A stretch of 64,000 bases of DNA from Phoronis australis (taxonomy: Eukaryota > Phoronida > Phoronidae), in assembly GCA_002633005.1 (NCBI GenBank), contig NMRA01000249.1:437680-501679 (forward strand), in the 5' to 3' direction. How positions within the stretch are numbered: position 1 is the stretch's first letter; every line of letters begins with the position of its first letter. The notes under the pieces are model-generated. The model was not told the DNA's origin. It saw nothing but the letters and a program-made list of their open reading frames with translations, and ran no database searches. This document shows positions 34,962 to 46,498 of the stretch, one piece after another. The position numbers and the translations under genes are program-made.

Positions 34962-37900
34962 TTAGCGGAGAGGGAATTCTTGAAAATCGCGCACTTTGTG
35001 ACAAGTTTCTGAAAATTGGTACAATTTTAGGAATAGGTAAAACATCTCTAAAAAGCACCGCAAACAAACTGTGCTAACCCCCTAGTGGCCGCTACGCACA
35101 AAATCCAACATGGCCGCCGAAAATGGAATTTGGCATATCTCGACTATCATCATCACCAGATCATGTTGTAAATCAATGTTTTCAATATTTTTGGGTTCGG
35201 GGAGTTTATTTCTGGTGTTAGTTTTATGATTTGAGGCCATTAAAATATTTTTACACTTTCTATGAACTGAAAATACCAAACGCTTGTTCCTGCGCAGCTC
35301 CACTCTTGCATCTATTGGTTATATTATTTTTGTTGGTTTGAATGAGGCTGCATATAATTCTCAGAAGAAAAAATGCAATGGCGGTACCCTGATTAAGTCG
35401 GTGAATCAAAAAGGGTATACCTATGCTTCATGGGCATGCTCCACATCGAAATGGCATCTCAAGAGAGTGAAGGTGAACTATTGGACGGATCTGGATGGGA
35501 CCGCATGTTCTCCATAGACAATGTCTTCACTCCTGGTGTTGCACCATCTCCTCTGGGTGGAAAGCATGTCAAGCGTACCAGATGTGCATACCAACTCACT
35601 CTGGCTTAATGAGTTAAAGAAACAGGCATATGATGATGAGTACTGTCATGAAAAGTCTGGACCTCACGAAAGCTTTGATATGTGGGAAAAACGAGTCTGC
35701 AATGCTCCAACAGTTTGTTACTGGAAAATTATAAGAGACTACCTGCTAATTAACTGTCGCTTCATTCGAGGTCAGAGACTGGGCAATTGGCCATTGACTT
35801 TAAAAGCCCATGTGAAGAATTGTGTCCATGGTTTTTTTTTTGCATTTGGACATACGAATTACGCTGGATGCCTTTTTCTTGAGAGTCATGGTACAACTTC
35901 CACAGACCCACCCTTCAGTGGACGAAGATTTCATGGAAGGGAAATTTATTGTTCAATGTAGTGACTGGAAGTTTTCTGTGCCCTGAGCCAAGAGCACAGT
36001 ATGAAGTTCTTGAAGGAGGACAGTGGTGCAAAGGGACTCTACAAGAAGACAAGTAATGATTGAGCTCTTAAGGTCAGAAGTGTTGAGGTTAATTGATGAG
36101 TTTGAGGATGTATGCTTCTCAACATCAAGAAACAATGACAATCTGAAGCATCCTGAGTCTTCTATTGCTGAACAAAGAAAGTTTCTGAAGGACCTCAAAG
36201 CTCTCTGCGACCTTGTGAAGGAGGGTCGAGTTGTCAATCCGTTCAAGGAGACTTGCTCAGATATTATTACCTTGGACACTGGTGAGATCATAGATCCCGA
36301 GATCATCAACTGCCTTAGGGAACATCCGAACATTGGTCAAACCAAATTCACAGAGATTGTTACCAAACCATTGTCTGACATAAACCCAATGACCAACTTG
36401 TTTACTTTCGCCAACAGACCACTCACTGATTTGAAAAAGAATATTGACAGGCTGGGATCTGCCAAAGCGAATACGGCTATCATCATTAAGATGTTTATGT
36501 CACTCCAAGCACGTCCTGGAATAGAGATCGTAGAGTTTTCAAACACGAAAATCAGCGTAAACCCCCATCTTTATGCGGTAGAGGTAAACTTCTGTCAGGA
36601 ACCATATCTGATGTTCTTTCATGTCTGCCTGGCATGCCCGTTCCTGGCCGATCTCAAGCAGTCAAAGGAGCTTCTGTGGTTCTCGATGTGGCCGTCACAA
36701 TAGATCTTATATAACCCCAGCGTGCAAAAGTGTTTGGGGAGTATACAAAGATGCAATTGGTGCTACAAGTGCAAAGCCAGATGGCAGAGAGCACAAGAAG
36801 AGTGGATGCAGTCTGGGACACATACGGAGAGGATAGTCTGAAGTCATAAACTCATGTGAAGCGTGGCGAGACTGAATGGCGACAAACACGGGTTTCGGCT
36901 AAGATACCAATGCCCTGGGGAACTCAGTGGCAGACATTCCTCAAAATTGTTAAAACAAGGACGAGCTCTTCCAGTTCGACATCGACGACCTTCTGGGCAT
37001 CACAGCTGATTCACAGTACCAACTTCGTACAACAAATGCCGACCTAATATTCAGCAGCAAACCAACAGACGTATCACCGTTGTTTCCATGGCTATAGACA
37101 GTAGCTGACACGAGGATGATGATGCATTTGCAACATGCAGCTGTTCAGGATGACACCAAGGCTTACCTTAGGACAGTTGTCAGTGTCGCGGTGGTTCTAG
37201 CAGTCAGCTTTTTTCACAAGCAAGGCCTCTAAGAGTTGTGAATTGGATTTGTATCTGGAAAAACTATAAGGATATTTCTATCCACCAAATCTCTCCAAAC
37301 CTTGAGCCGCAGAAATGTGAAGTACTCCCACTCTTCCATCTACTGACAGGTTGTGATGTCGTCTCAGCAATGTTCGGGATTGAAAAACCATGGAATGCTT
37401 GGGCTGCTTTCCCCGAGGTCACAAATACCTTTATTGCCATCACTTATGACCCAACTACCCTCACACTTGACTCGATTCTTTTACGACACCTTGAACGCTG
37501 AATAGTACTAAAATACAGTAAAAACTGAGGGACACACCCTGTGAATGACGCATGAAAGCTTCTGTTCACCCATGGATTCAAGACTCCTGAATCACTACCA
37601 CCAACACAGCATGCTTCATTCCAACATGGTAAGCGTTCCCTGCTCCCTGCAGGTTTGTTTGGAAACAGTCTCTTGCCAATAAAACCCCAGATACCAAACC
37701 ATGTCTATGGGATTGGAAATGGAATGCTAGAGCTACAAAATGAGTGCCATATTGGTCAGATCTGGAAGATGTAAGCCAGTTGTGTTCGCTACTTGTAGCT
37801 GTGTTGTTGCCTGCAAAGGCAATTTTAAGTGCCACCGAGCTGGACTTGGCCGGTGTACCACAGTGTGAAAATGTGAAGGTGACTGCACCAGCAACGACTC

Positions 37901-38362
37901 TTCATCTTACTCAATATCTAGTTGTTTTATAAGTTAGTATGCATACATGATACAAACTAGCAGCCACCAGTGTTTGGTAGACAATTCTGTTCATTCAGTT
38001 ACGAGGACAAAAATAAATTTGAGTTATTTGTGAATGACATTTGCTTTGAAAGTATCGTTTTGCGTTGGAATTGACCCCAAAACATAAAACTAGCACCAAA
38101 AATGAACTTCTCACCCCCCAAAATATTGAAACGATGATATCACAATTTGTTCTAGTGATAATAATAGCCAACCTATGCCAATTTCCATTTTCGGCGGCGG
38201 CCATATTGGATTTTGCGCGTAACAACCACCAGGGGGTAAGCACACTTTGTTTGCGGTGTTTTTTGAATTTCTTTTGGTTATACCTAACAGCGTACCAAAT
38301 TGCAAAAACTTGTCACAAAGTGCCAAATTTTTGCAAATCTGCACATATTCCCTCCCCGCTAA
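34962..38362 (+). mobile_element. 3.4-kb long-TIR element carrying a decayed cargo protein gene
   Basis: Outer sequences TTAGCGGAGAGGGAAT on the left (from 34962) and, inverted, on the right (ATTCCCTCCCCGCTAA, to 38362) begin inverted repeats that continue about 280-300 bp inward: to about 35241 on the left and from about 38064 on the right. Shared landmarks include CACTTTGTGACAAGTTT, CCAACATGGCCGCCGAAAAT/TCCAATATGGCCGCCGCCGA and GGTGTTAGTTTTATG/GGTGCTAGTTTTATG. Between the arms lies the broken gene described at 35520-37505. I could not fix a target-site duplication. The element sits in a gene B intron, in the same orientation as the gene. Confidence 0.8.
35520..37505 (+). pseudogene. Broken gene of a repetitive invertebrate protein family (element cargo)
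   Basis: Open segments in changing frames follow one another. At 35521-35961 there is VCYWKIIRDYLLINCRFIRG, then FGHTNYAGCLFLESHG and FSGRRFHGREIY. At 36023-36540 there is SIAEQRKFLKDLKALCDLVK, NPFKETCSDIITLDTGEII and FMSLQARPG. At 36600-37050 traces remain of a VVLD-type acidic motif, a VWD-type tyrosine-rich motif and an IPMPWGTQWQTFL stretch. At 37100-37500 there is ADTRMMMHLQHAAVQDD, then HLLTGCDVVSAMFGIEKPWN and AWAAFPEVTNTF. The order agrees with my recollection of a very repetitive, usually unnamed protein family in corals, molluscs and deuterostomes. The second half has regularly spaced acidic motifs that suggest a PIN/FEN-type nuclease fold, which I infer and cannot test. Multiple frameshifts and stops: pseudogene. 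Confidence 0.6.
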
Positions 38363-38570
38363 TTTGAAAACGCAGGTTTTTTTTACCGTCAACACTTCCT
38401 TACACACATTTCCGCAAAAACCAAAGAGACGAAACGCAAGAATTGGAAAACGCGAACACTAAAAAAGCAGTTTTCTAACTGCAAATGTCATACACGCTTT
38501 ACCTAAAGTGCATACACTGTATACAGTATGCGTGTAAGCGCACATGTAGGCGCTTTATGCTGTCTGTTAC

Positions 38571-38989
38571 CGTTGGCCAAATAGGTGAACGTTACGCTGT
38601 TAAATTGGGTGCATAAGTTAATTCTAGAAGTAAAAAGTAATAATTTGCTGGGTAAATAAACTTATTGCACCACAAAAAATACTTTATGAGGCAAATTATT
38701 ATATTATGCCGTAAAATTACGCGCGTAAATAAGTTTTTGTTCGAGGCGTAAAGTAATTATTTAGAGAATTCATTTTTGCTGTGAAAAGTAACCTTTAACG
38801 GCGTAAAGTAATTATTTGCTTTTCACAGCTGGAATAATTACTTTATGCCGCAAATAATTACTTTACGCAGTAAATACTTACTTTACACTGTCAAAGTTAC
38901 TTGACGCCTCTAGAAATGCTTAACCTCTCTAACAAGAAGTAGCTTACGCACGTAGTTAAATGCCGTTACGTTCACCCATTTGCCCAACG
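38571..38989. mobile_element. Palindromic MITE rich in GTAAAGTAATTATT motifs
   Basis: The left end CGTTGGCCAAATAGGTGAAC, continuing GTTACG, and the right end CGTTACGTTCACCCATTTG, continuing CCCAACG, are inverted copies. Loose inverted similarity continues through the whole 419 bp. The inside holds GCGTAAAGTAATTATT in both orientations, so the element could fold on itself nearly end to end. It has no coding capacity. It lies 208 bp after the long-TIR element in the same gene B intron. Confidence 0.65.
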
Positions 38990-39299
38990 ATAGTCTGCCA
39001 CGTCTGCAAGCCCGGCGCCTGCAGAACACTAGTGTCTCCATAAACATATTTAAGAGTGTCAGTGCAATTCTGCAGAACTATCCTGCTATGGATGGGTCGG
39101 CACGACCTAATTTTGGAAAGTTAAATGTCGTGTCTCTTCGGTTGCGAGCAGCAACTTTTTTTCTGCTCTTCTGTAATCAAAGTATCCGACTTCCAATAAC
39201 AGGGCTATTGTTATGTCTCAGTCAAATGATTTCTACATCACAAGTTCTCGGAAACACCCCGTATTAATAACTGACGATCAAATTTCATTATGTACGTAG

Positions 39300-39407
39300 A
39301 CACGGCAACTATTGTTAACGGTCCCAAAAGCGATGGCACTATGCAAGTTATTAGGCCTACATCCCCATCAGTGTCGTCGTCCACTTCCCGGGATCGAGAT
39401 GCTGACG
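39300..39407 (+). CDS. Gene B exon: Ser/Thr-rich linker
   Basis: A 108-bp phase 1-1 open exon after TATGTACGTAG with donor GTAAGT. It begins DTATIVNGPKSDGTMQVIRP and continues TSPSVSSSTSRDRDAD. Length, phase and Ser/Thr/Pro content are like the stalk exons of gene A, and it lies downstream of the sushi exon where a stalk would be expected. The acceptor has a weak pyrimidine tract, which lowers confidence. No hydrophobic terminal exon equivalent to 19574-19668 was identified after it. Confidence 0.45.
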
Positions 39408-39754
39408 GTAAGTTATATGTACATCGATCATAAAAAAGAAATTCATGTATGATCTGGTACGCGTTTCGCAGACGCAGGGCACTCACGACCAAAGCTAGTG
39501 TGATCATGTACAGTACTTCGCTAGTAATGCATGGTGATGTCTACGATGATTTGCACTTAAGCGAGTTTCTTGCGTCAACGGAACGCAGCCCTGGATAAAG
39601 GAACGAAACTACAAATTTTAGATTGTGGGTGTCAAACATAACTTACCTTATTAGTAATATGACAGGCAGATACATTTATTTTTTGGAGTTTTTTGAAGGC
39701 ATTTTCTGTTGATTAGACGGGTTTTACAATGATGAAAATGTTGAGTTTAAAATA

Positions 39755-39830
39755 AGTCGAATTCGAACCCATGACTAGTAGTCGCAATCCGAGTCCCTTT
39801 TGCTGGGAGCCGAGTATTTTATGCGTCAAG
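39755..39830 (-). repeat. tRNA-like (SINE) relic
   Basis: On the minus strand a good B box GGGTTCGAATTCG is preceded by CTACTAGTCAT and an upstream GGCTCCCAGC-type stretch that is only a poor A box. No tRNA cloverleaf could be drawn. Probably a decayed tRNA-SINE. Confidence 0.3.
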
Positions 39831-40238
39831 AGGTTGCTACGCCTTGAAATTTGCTTCGTCGTTACGACTATTCATTTTTATAGTTTTGTGTAGCGTCAAA
39901 CTTAAATCTTAGCCTCGTGTCATGCAACAAACCATGAGGAGTAATTTCTTATTTTCATAGGTTTAGAACCTACGCCACGTTATGTACCAACTACTTTGCA
40001 AGAAGTAGAAGTTCATCGCTGACCATAGGCAATTTTTACAAAACTGGCGAGTTCCTCAGTCATTTACTGCCTTTACACGTCGTGAAATAGAAACCATACA
40101 AGTATATCAGCATTGTATTATTTTGTAAACTAAAGTCTACTCAAATTGAACGCTTGCATCTTCCTGGTATTCAGTTCTTGAGTGGACTATAATGAAATAA
40201 CTTATTGCATGGTGACAGCGATCAGGACATTTGTGTTT

Positions 40239-40299
40239 GCGTCTGTCAACCTGCTGTTAAGAAGTTTAATAAACTTCTCAACAGCAGGTTGACAGACGC
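40239..40299. repeat. Near-perfect 29-bp-arm hairpin
   Basis: The arm GCGTCTGTCAACCTGCTGTT, continuing AAGAAGTTT, is followed after AAT by its inverted copy with one mismatch in 29 (the A of TTAAG pairs with C). Total length 61 bp, loop about 3 nt. It could be a tiny foldback element, a solo pair of transposon ends, or an extruding hairpin. The loop is too small for an ordinary microRNA precursor. Confidence 0.75.
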
Positions 40300-43200
40300 A
40301 TGTTTTCATGACCACGTGCATGTACTGCGCAGCATAGATAACATCTAATTTCAACGCCTTTGTCATTAGCGAAGTGGCTCTAATTCGATAATTATAGAAA
40401 GGTCTGGGAGGAGATTAATTGAGCTCGCCTTCAAGAATTGAAATCCTGTCATTCGTTTATTCAAATTTTACTTGATTTAAAATTACAATACTTTCTACCT
40501 TGCGCAAGTTACTGGTAATTCAACTTGATTTGAACCTAGTAAATAAGAACCGCTCGACTATGGCACGAAATTAAACGTGACCACGGCAACGACCGTGAAC
40601 TTACTCTTTGACCATGTTTTCGAAAAAAGAAAAGGTGCCTCTTTCTTTTTAAGCAGATTACCACATGAGAAATCAAGGACTCCATAGTCAACAAAGAACA
40701 CGTTTCTGTGCTCCCTTGATGGCTTGCGATTTGAAATGTCTCGCAACTCTTCATTTTTGCAAGGTTTACGACAGCGAGAAGAAACAGTAACATTAGTCAA
40801 GTGGCATGTGTTCCGCTAGGAAAAACCCAGTGGGAACTGTTGTGTGCCCCCAAGATGAGTTTCCAATTTAAGTAAACTTACAGCAACCTCCTCTCAGCTG
40901 CAGACATGCGTTCTAAGAAGCAGCGGTAATATATAACGAACTGCACATGTACATGTATCTGGAAGCAGATTTTCTCAGGACCGCTTACACAAAAGCTATT
41001 GTTTCTTGGATAAAAGCTCTTCCTCAGTCTCTTTGTAATTGTTACAGGGTACAGAAGTGGGGATGCACGAAGTAGGTCGTTCAAGAATTCCATCGTGCTG
41101 TGCGCCACGCTCCTCTCTATAATACATGCTGTACTACAACAGTCTTCGCTGTGTACTTTTGGTGCATAGGATTCTTCTTGAAGCAGAGCGCTGTCTGCGG
41201 ACAAGTCACGTGTGCGAACAACGGACGCTTATACTAAGTCTTCCTTTGCCCATGAGCTCAAAGATCATTGCTCGTGTTCTCTTATAAACTACGTTCAATT
41301 CACGACCTCAATTGATATACTCTCCAACTGTCTGGTGTTACTACCATAACCTTGTGACTATTTTTTTATTCAAATTTACAAAATCAACAATACTGGCGAT
41401 GCATTCAGGTCTAACAAATAGCACTGCCTGGTACTTTGTGCCCCTCAAGACACCATGGTTAGAGTTATTCATTAATCGGTGACCACTGGAAAATACAGAT
41501 AAACAGGAGCTCGATCATGAACTGAGTGACTACATGTACATATACATATACCCGACCGGTGAATACTGAACTGAATAAGGGAGATATGCTGGAACCCAGA
41601 GAAAAATACGCGTGGTAACATTTCAAATAGGCCGATACGTACATGTAGACCAATAGTGGTCCAAACAACCCAAATTGTAACATGACATTAAGAGACAATG
41701 AACAATCTATTTCATCTTATCCAAAATGTAAGGTTTTATTGTTAATTGAACTACCAGAAACTGAAAGGACGGAAATTTCGCAGTAAGACAGTGAAGGCCA
41801 CTATTTTTGATTAACACACAAACAATATTAACCAAAAGATTGTTTTTGTTAAAATGAAAAATACCGTATATATTGAATCTCGTGTGTTCCTATCCTTTCT
41901 TGCCCATTTTGATCGTGTGGTTGACCTAATACGTCCATTTTGAATCCGTATACCTTTTATTGCATGCTGGATCCATTTCTCCCCATGAATCTATTTTCAT
42001 TGATTGGATCGGTCTGGATCAATAAGTTTCGTTTCAAAAATAACTTGTATTTCAGAAATGTGGATTAGAACGCCTACATGAATTCCGTTTTGATCAACTA
42101 CGATAGAGTGCATAAAAGGTATCGGGCTGTCTTAGCCCATTATGTCAATTTCGAACCATTATGTCGACATTCACCGGTTAACTATTTTAATCCATCAGTC
42201 TCTCGTGTATAATTGATTGCATAAATATAGAGTAAAACTCTTTGGGCAATTATGCTGGAGTGCAAATAAATGAATTGTAGGGTCCCAACCTCCCACCTGT
42301 AAGTAATCAGAGGGTTTTTCTTTCGTTGATTAAATGAAAAAGCTGACTGGAGCAACAGTTGGAAATCACGACAAACAATGTCACGGGTTTTTGATGTAGA
42401 TGCAGTACAGCACATACGCTAGCAAGATGAGCCGAAGAAACTTTGGCTTGGTTATTTTAATTTTGATCATTCGTTCAAAAATAAATTTATAAAGTTGCCT
42501 TGTTTCTATGAAACTATTGTTGTCTCGTGTTTTTCCTGATTTAACTATCAGTAGCGTTCATATTAACACCTCTATTTTAAGAACAAACAGGAATTAACTT
42601 GGCCAATTTTTTTGTTTTCTACAGGAAAGCCTGAATGTCTTGTTGAATCATTACAGAAGTATCTCTTAAAAATTTGCACGAAGTGGAAGTTCCTCTTCCA
42701 ATACAGCTTTGTAGGTGAATAAGTGAAATTCACTCATTGTGGTACCGCAATGCACCATTTGAGCAAATCTGTTGGCAATGAGCAAAGTCCCCAAAGCTTC
42801 CAATCATTCACGGCAATACACCAATCACTGCCTGTAGACTGCTGCTGTTCACGTCCTGGACCCCCAGTTCAATGGCAGACACAGTATGACCGCTACTGGA
42901 CATGAAAGTGAAGAATAGTTAAAAACCTTGACGTGTTTTACGAATGACCTCGCACAGAAAAGAGAAATAGCGAGAAATCTTTGTTTAGATATGCATCGAT
43001 GTACAGTGTACATGTACGTTCTCGGAGTCAACATGAGTGCGTGCAGCTATGTGTTTCACCATCAACATGTATTTACTTATTTATTTTATTAATGAAATAT
43101 TTGCAATGAGGCTAGCCACATCAGTTCACACTTCTTTCCATGTGGCCCCTCGGGACAATGTCCGTGTTTTTCCCATAACTCCAGCTATAGATTCTTGGGT

Positions 43201-44335
43201 GGGAATTACGATTTGGAAAAATTCGCAACGTAATAACCTGCAGAATAATTGAAATGCGTTTTGCATGTGTCCTTTTACTTTTTGCATATAATGTTTACGG
43301 CTCGTCATCTCAAGGTGCTTTACTTACCTATCATTGTTCGCGGGTTTCTCATTTACATTTTTTCTAAATAAATCGACAGATTTATGGACGCTTGTGTCGA
43401 CAAATATAATATAATCCTCAAAGAATTAGAGGTTTAGATTCGGGAAATTCTATTCAAGACGCCGACATCAAAGGAAACTCTGGTAGCTTCAAGTTTGAAG
43501 TTGGTGTTTCGGCAATTGTTGACGTATGTTGAGGACAGTCCTGTTATTCAATATGGCGACTGGTGGGGGTGGCTGCAAAAATGGCAACTACCGCTGGGAA
43601 TAAATTCATGGTTGTTACAAGATTTAGAAATTGTGAACGTCCAGGTGGGGTACCAAACGGATTTTGACCAGTGGCCTCAGTCATTTTACCCTTCTATTTT
43701 ACGTTTTGTTATGTTAGGCATGTTTAAACAATCACCATTCTTGTATATCGATTATCTACAATGGTGTTTCGAGCGGATACCACTGTACCTTACTGAGACT
43801 TTGCTCTTCTGGAAGAAGAGTTCAAGAATTCGAGATGAGTACGCGGAAGCACCTGCGTGCAGGAATGTTAGGAAGTGAAGTAAAGCCAGCAAAGTTGCCA
43901 TGGCGCTCTGTGGGGACACGACATTGCAGTGATCCAGCAAATACATGTAAATGAACAAAACTACGCTTAGTGGTCAGTTTTAAATCCTCGATATCACACA
44001 TGTAGGTAAAAAATTATGCATAGAACGTGATGATCGCATATCCATACATGTATATTAGGCCTGCTTCTCAAATTCTTAACGGATTCCATAGCGCCTTTCG
44101 GAGGTACGTGTCTGTTATTTTTGAGGGTGCAGTAGGACCTTTTACAAGTTCCTTATTTAAAAAATCAAAAGAGGTTTCACGCCATTCCTGAATGGAGTTA
44201 ATACACGTAGGCTGCCTGCGTATCAGCAAGGTGTGCCCTGTTCACCGCGCCGCCTTAAGAATTCAAGTGGTGATAATCAAGTGTTGATATACATTGTATG
44301 GTAATATATCTGACTCTAAATGGGCCTGAAGTGAG

Positions 44336-44367
44336 AGAGTTAGAGAGAGAGAGAGAAAGAGAGAGCT
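44336..44367. repeat. GA microsatellite
   Basis: GAGAGAGTTAGAGAGAGAG followed by AGAGAAAGAGAGAG. Simple repeat. Confidence 0.9.
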
Positions 44368-46104
44368 TTATCATAGTGAAGCATGTCTGATCACGATTCC
44401 AAGGTAAGGTTTTCCGGCTCGGCTTTTCGTATAGCTTTAACACATGTATACAGTGAATTGAACCAGTGAATTTTTATTGAATAATGTATCTCATTTCTTC
44501 TTAACATTTAAGCATAAGCCTTATAATTGCATTTAAAGTGGTAATTTTCATACACGTGGAACTAGCTTTGAGAAATTGGGAAAACATTTTCTTGTAGGTA
44601 ATTATAAGTCATAGATTTATTAGATTCCACCAATTCCAAAGACTGTGACATTTAATGATTAAAATTTAAACATTATATTCTTAAATTAATTCAAGGGTCG
44701 TGACTTTTTTCTGCCACGCTCATTAAGGTGTATTGGTGTTATATTGAAAGCGTACGTTTTGTAGAGAAAACACTGCCGTGCAATAATTGGCGGAACGGCT
44801 ATTTTTGATTGAATTTGTTCTTAATACGTTAAAATCTAGCAATTAAATCTTGCACTAAAACTTGTTTTGATCCACTCAGTATTGTTTGTTTAGGCTATCG
44901 GCGCAACTGACCGAGTTCGTGCGAAGCCGAGCCACGGAGAGTAAACATCCTAGTCAAAATGTCACCCTTGATAAATTACATGCAGATAGTATGCTGCAAA
45001 CAGGTTACCGTTCGGGGCAAACAGAAATAACCATAATCCTTGATTTTTTGTTTTCGTGTTTTGGTTAACACGTTGGTACACGTCTTGAGTATTGTTCGTG
45101 CCATTTGATTTACAATACTTGGATGTCAATTCTTTGCAGTTGTTATGATTGTGTTGGTCAAAATAGCTTAGAGAACGCCCAATTCGGTTTTGATGATGTC
45201 AATCAAAACTGTTTTTGCTTGCAACTGTACTATTTCAACTTCACACTCTGTCACAAACTGACTTCGTAGTTTGGGTCCTTACCTTTCCCACCAATCGTCG
45301 ATTAATTCTCCACAGGTTTTACTCACGCTTTAACTTTTAGTACTTACATGTACTATGGAGTTTTTAAGGTTGTCAGGAACTCTCAAAAATGACCAAATTT
45401 TTGGGAAGTCATATTTTAAAACTGGTGGACCGTACTCATACGAAAGTTTCAGTTACGGAAAGCTTTTATAATTCTTCACGTTTACATGGAGCTATTAAAA
45501 GACTTTTATGATATTTAGGAAAATACCAAAAAGTTGCATAAAACGAATAAGGTGAAATGATAATTTAGAGAACTATAACAGTCTGTTTGAGATTTCGTCT
45601 TGAAGATTGCTATTGAACAAAATTTTGTCACATTACTGGCTCCGTTTTTCTCTGTGAATGTACCTGTCTTTTTGCTAAATTTTAATAAAAAGGCATAGTC
45701 ACGTAACCCATATAATAGTAATCAAAATTAACTTTTAGAAAATGTATACTTTCACTGAGTTAAACATTGCTGTTTTGTAGATATCGGACTAAGTACACCG
45801 TCAAGTTGATATAGTCCGATGTGACATTACACTCGTGTTAAGCTTTGGAAGGTTGACGAGAGTTTAAGCGTATTAGTTTGATTGATAGATTGCCTATTCG
45901 TAGTTTTAAGGCTAAACCAGAGCTTCGTACTGTTGATGAAAATTAAAATTTCGACCGAAAAGAAATCTGCAAGCAGTTTCGTGCAAATCTACCTTGACTG
46001 TTGAATGCGTGTTCTTTACTTAGTAGGTTATAGATTAGTTTTCAAATTCCGATTTGCCATGAATTTTTGTTGACGTACTATGAGATGGGAAAGCTTACAA
46101 CAGA

Positions 46105-46498
46105 GTCGTCCCGGATTACACAGCGTTACTCGATTCTCTCTGTATTTACCCACAATGCCGTAAACATCCGTCGGACACATTTGCAGCCTCGTTTTTGTGC
46201 CTCTGGAGTTTCACTTGTTATTTGTTGTTGTCTTCTTCTGTAGAAGTTTGTCTCGGTTGCATTACTCTATACGTCCTTCCCACACCAACGAAGTATTACT
46301 ATTTCGCTGTGGGCTGCAACTCCAACGTGACAAAGTTCGATAAATTGGACAAATATCCGTAAATGTGTGATCTGAAATTTTTTGCCTCTCTGAAGTCAAT
46401 GAGCCACACAAAAAACTGCCCGATTTCCAAAACGAAGTCAAGCTCTTTCTAATATCTGGGATAAAGGAGAGTTCTATTGCCGTGTAATCCGGGACGGC
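46105..46498. mobile_element. Short DNA-transposon derivative with 20-bp TIRs
   Basis: The left GTCGTCCCGGATTACACAGC and the right GCCGTGTAATCCGGGACGGC are inverted with two mismatches in 20. The 394-bp interior includes, on the plus strand near 46279-46352, a short frame KYYYFAVGCNSNVTKFDKLD followed by frames with KFFASL. This might be a relic of a cysteine-containing DNA-binding domain, possibly THAP-like. Target-site duplication not apparent. Confidence 0.6.

Larger units (their letters stand above)
39408..46104. other. Long stretch without recognised genes
   Basis: May include the missing 3' exons of gene B. Candidate acceptors were examined at 39960 (a following GLEPTPRYVPTTLQE-like reading) and 42626, but neither leads to a convincing terminal exon. 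A 127-residue open frame at 43495-43878 contains several tryptophans (GDWWGWLQKW) but resembles nothing I know and has no splice support. Minus-strand frames at 40536-40800 and 40878-41204 are likewise unassigned. Smaller repeats within are listed separately. Confidence 0.35.

Noticed and set aside
40536-41204. Minus-strand frames as a separate gene
   Set aside because: No domain recognised, overlapping alternative frames of similar length, and no splice sites giving a longer product.
42626-42721. Terminal exon of gene B after CTACAG
   Set aside because: The phase-1 reading ends in a stop after about 32 residues (GKPECLVESLQKYLLKICTK and on) but lacks the hydrophobic tail seen in gene A. Not enough to call.
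43495-43878. 127-residue plus-strand frame rich in Trp
   Set aside because: Not recognised, no splice or start context, and no second copy in the window to compare. Left unassigned.
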